A DNA stretch of 32,891 nucleotides from Runella sp. (lineage in GTDB: Bacteria; Bacteroidota; Bacteroidia; Cytophagales; Spirosomataceae), in assembly GCA_023254175.1 (NCBI GenBank), contig JALQYJ010000073.1, positions 1 through 32,891 of the forward strand, given 5' to 3'. The notes below the pieces were generated by a model. It had not been told where the DNA came from, ran no database searches, and saw only the letters and a program-made list of their open reading frames with translations. The number at the start of each line of letters is the position of its first letter. The stretch's first letter is position 1. This document shows, in pieces, positions 31,500-32,891 of this stretch. The position numbers and the translations under genes were made by a program.

Positions 31500-32891
31500 T
31501 ATAATATATACTGACTCAAATCACGGTTTTTGACCAAATGAGCCAAACGTTCTTGCACCAATTCTTTGGTGACCACTACGTGAGCGTTGGGTCCAATGAC
31601 ATCGGGAATATCAAACATGAAATCGTTGAGCAGCGTACTCATCACTGTCTGAAGGCGGCGCGCACCGATGTTTTCTACTTCGGCATTAATCGTAAACGCC
31701 AATTTAGCCAACTCACGCAATGCCTCATCTTGGAAAGTCAATTCAACACCTTCGGCTTCCATCAACGCAAAATATTGACGCGTGAGGGAGTTACGCGGCT
31801 CTTTCAAAATACGGTAAAAATCGTCTTCCGTCAAGCTTTGTAATTCCACCCGAATCGGGAAACGTCCCTGTAATTCTGGAATCAAATCAGAAGGCTTAGA
31901 CACGTGGAAAGCACCCGCTGCTACAAACAAAATGTGGTCGGTTTTGATAGGACCGTGCTTGGTATTGACCGTTGAGCCTTCTACAATTGGAAGCAAATCG
32001 CGCTGAACTCCTTCACGGCTTACATCGGGTCCTCCGCCTTTACCGTTGTTGGAATTGGCAATTTTATCAATTTCGTCAATAAAAATAATTCCCAAATTTT
32101 CTGCCTTCAAAATCGCCTCTTCTTTCACTTCGTCCATATCGATGAGCTTAGCGGCTTCTTCTTCCAGTAAAATCTTGCGGGCATCCGCAATACTCATTTT
32201 GCGCTTTTTACTGCGTTTAGGCATCATATTGCCGAGCATTTCTTGCAAGTTCATCATCGACATATCATCGATAGACCCACCCATAACTCCAATATTCGGG
32301 GCCGACGAAGATTGCATGTCAATCTCAATCTTCCGATTTTCAAGTTCGCCCGCTCGTAGTTTATCCCGAAAACGTACGCGTGTTCGCTCGTTCAATTCAT
32401 GGTCAGGCATCGACGAAACAGGCGGTGGATTAACAAAATCAGAATCATCTGTAATCTCAAAACCTACATTTGGGCGGCTGTAGTTTTTAGAAGAGTTGGT
32501 GGGATACATAGGCGGAATCAGTACATCCAGAATCATTTCTTCGACAATGTCCTGCGCTTTTTGTTTTACCTCCTCTTTCTTGGCTGTTTTCACCATGTTC
32601 ACAGCTTGCTCTACCAAATCTCGCACCATACTTTCGACGTCGCGACCAACATAACCTACCTCTGTAAATTTCGATGCCTCGACTTTTACAAAAGGTGCAT
32701 CCGCGATTTTTGCCAAGCGGCGAGCGATTTCGGTTTTCCCAACGCCCGTGGCTCCAATCATTAATATATTATTGGGAATGATTTCTTTTTGCATTTCGGG
32801 CGTACTGTTCATCCGACGCCAGCGGTTGCGGAGGGCAATAGCTACGTTGCGCTTGGCGTCGTGCTGCCCAATGATGTATTTGTCTAATTCT
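31499..32891 (-). CDS. hslU: ATP-dependent protease ATPase subunit HslU (start outside window)
   Basis: The AAA+ unfoldase that pairs with the HslV peptidase in a bacterial proteasome-like protease. About 463 residues are visible; the frame runs off the window edge beginning ELDKYIIGQHDAKRNVA, which is near the normal N-terminus, so only a few residues are missing. Walker A is GATGVGKTE, the inserted I-domain with Met/Ser-rich sequence lies between the Walker motifs, Walker B is IIFIDEIDKIA, and the arginine finger/sensor region follows (ELQGRFPIRVEL, GARRLQTVM). The C-terminal LSQYIL is the peptide that inserts into HslV. The ATG at 32812 is internal, not the start. hslV is not in the window. 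Confidence 0.96.
   Translation of the reverse strand, partial: ELDKYIIGQHDAKRNVAIALRNRWRRMNSTPEMQKEIIPNNILMIGATGVGKTEIARRLAKIADAPFVKVEASKFTEVGYVGRDVESMVRDLVEQAVNMVKTAKKEEVKQKAQDIVEEMILDVLIPPMYPTNSSKNYSRPNVGFEITDDSDFVNPPPVSSMPDHELNERTRVRFRDKLRAGELENRKIEIDMQSSSAPNIGVMGGSIDDMSMMNLQEMLGNMMPKRSKKRKMSIADARKILLEEEAAKLIDMDEVKEEAILKAENLGIIFIDEIDKIANSNNGKGGGPDVSREGVQRDLLPIVEGSTVNTKHGPIKTDHILFVAAGAFHVSKPSDLIPELQGRFPIRVELQSLTEDDFYRILKEPRNSLTRQYFALMEAEGVELTFQDEALRELAKLAFTINAEVENIGARRLQTVMSTLLNDFMFDIPDVIGPNAHVVVTKELVQERLAHLVKNRDLSQYIL

Noticed and set aside
1-32891. tRNA, rRNA or CRISPR features
   Set aside because: No cloverleaf-like or regularly spaced repeat structure was seen on reading both strands; without a search tool this is not proof of absence.

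Overview
The window is chromosomal DNA from a member of the Bacteroidota, most likely Cytophagia of the Runella/Dyadobacter/Spirosoma kind. Support comes from several exact copies of the phylum's promoter (TTTG at -33, about 20 nt, TAnnTTTG at -7), weak Shine-Dalgarno sites, a GSII-type glutamine synthetase, a eukaryote-like class Ia ribonucleotide reductase R2, secreted S1 sulfatases and a GH95-type glycosidase. The genus is inferred. Both window ends cut genes: an ABC-F ATPase on the left and hslU on the right. I saw no tRNA, rRNA, CRISPR array or intact insertion sequence.

Layout. 1-4.6 kb (+): end of the ABC-F gene, glutamine synthetase with a strong promoter and terminator, a methyltransferase and an ABC exporter half. 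4.7-7.5 kb (-): a carboxy(nor)spermidine dehydrogenase-like enzyme, a decayed DUF456 gene and a D-threonine aldolase/D-serine dehydratase-like PLP enzyme. 7.7-9.5 kb: nrdB (+) and a deoxynucleoside kinase (-) converge on a perfect 62-bp palindrome, so two dNTP-supply genes share a terminator. 9.7-14.6 kb (+): tRNA hydroxylase trhO, a His-rich unknown protein, a DinB-fold protein, a DUF3445 (HDOD-like) protein, a secreted caspase-like protein with an EF-hand-type loop and two Tudor/agenet-like repeats, and a lipoprotein. 14.7-18.8 kb (-): surE, a bacterial GH3 enzyme, a threonine/serine dehydratase-like enzyme and miaE with its own promoter. 18.8-24.4 kb: a GH95-like glycosidase and two divergent sulfatases, a small sulfated-glycan module with a palindrome midway between the sulfatases. 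24.4-27.4 kb (-): a likely three-gene operon of a sugar aminotransferase, a GT2 glycosyltransferase and a methyltransferase. 27.8-28.3 kb holds a decayed UDP-glycosyltransferase. 28.3-31.2 kb (-): the pntAA-pntAB-pntB transhydrogenase operon. 31.5 kb to the end (-): hslU.

Most of the content is ordinary housekeeping. The most unusual items are the caspase-Tudor protein, an inverted repeat that covers both the -7 box and the start codon of the DinB-family gene, a pseudogene carrying a local inverted duplication of its own coding sequence, and the altered active-site positions of the GH95-like enzyme. Exact promoter matches also let several start codons be moved downstream from the longest open frame. 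No complete new multi-gene system is demonstrated; the caspase-Tudor/lipoprotein pair is the best candidate.
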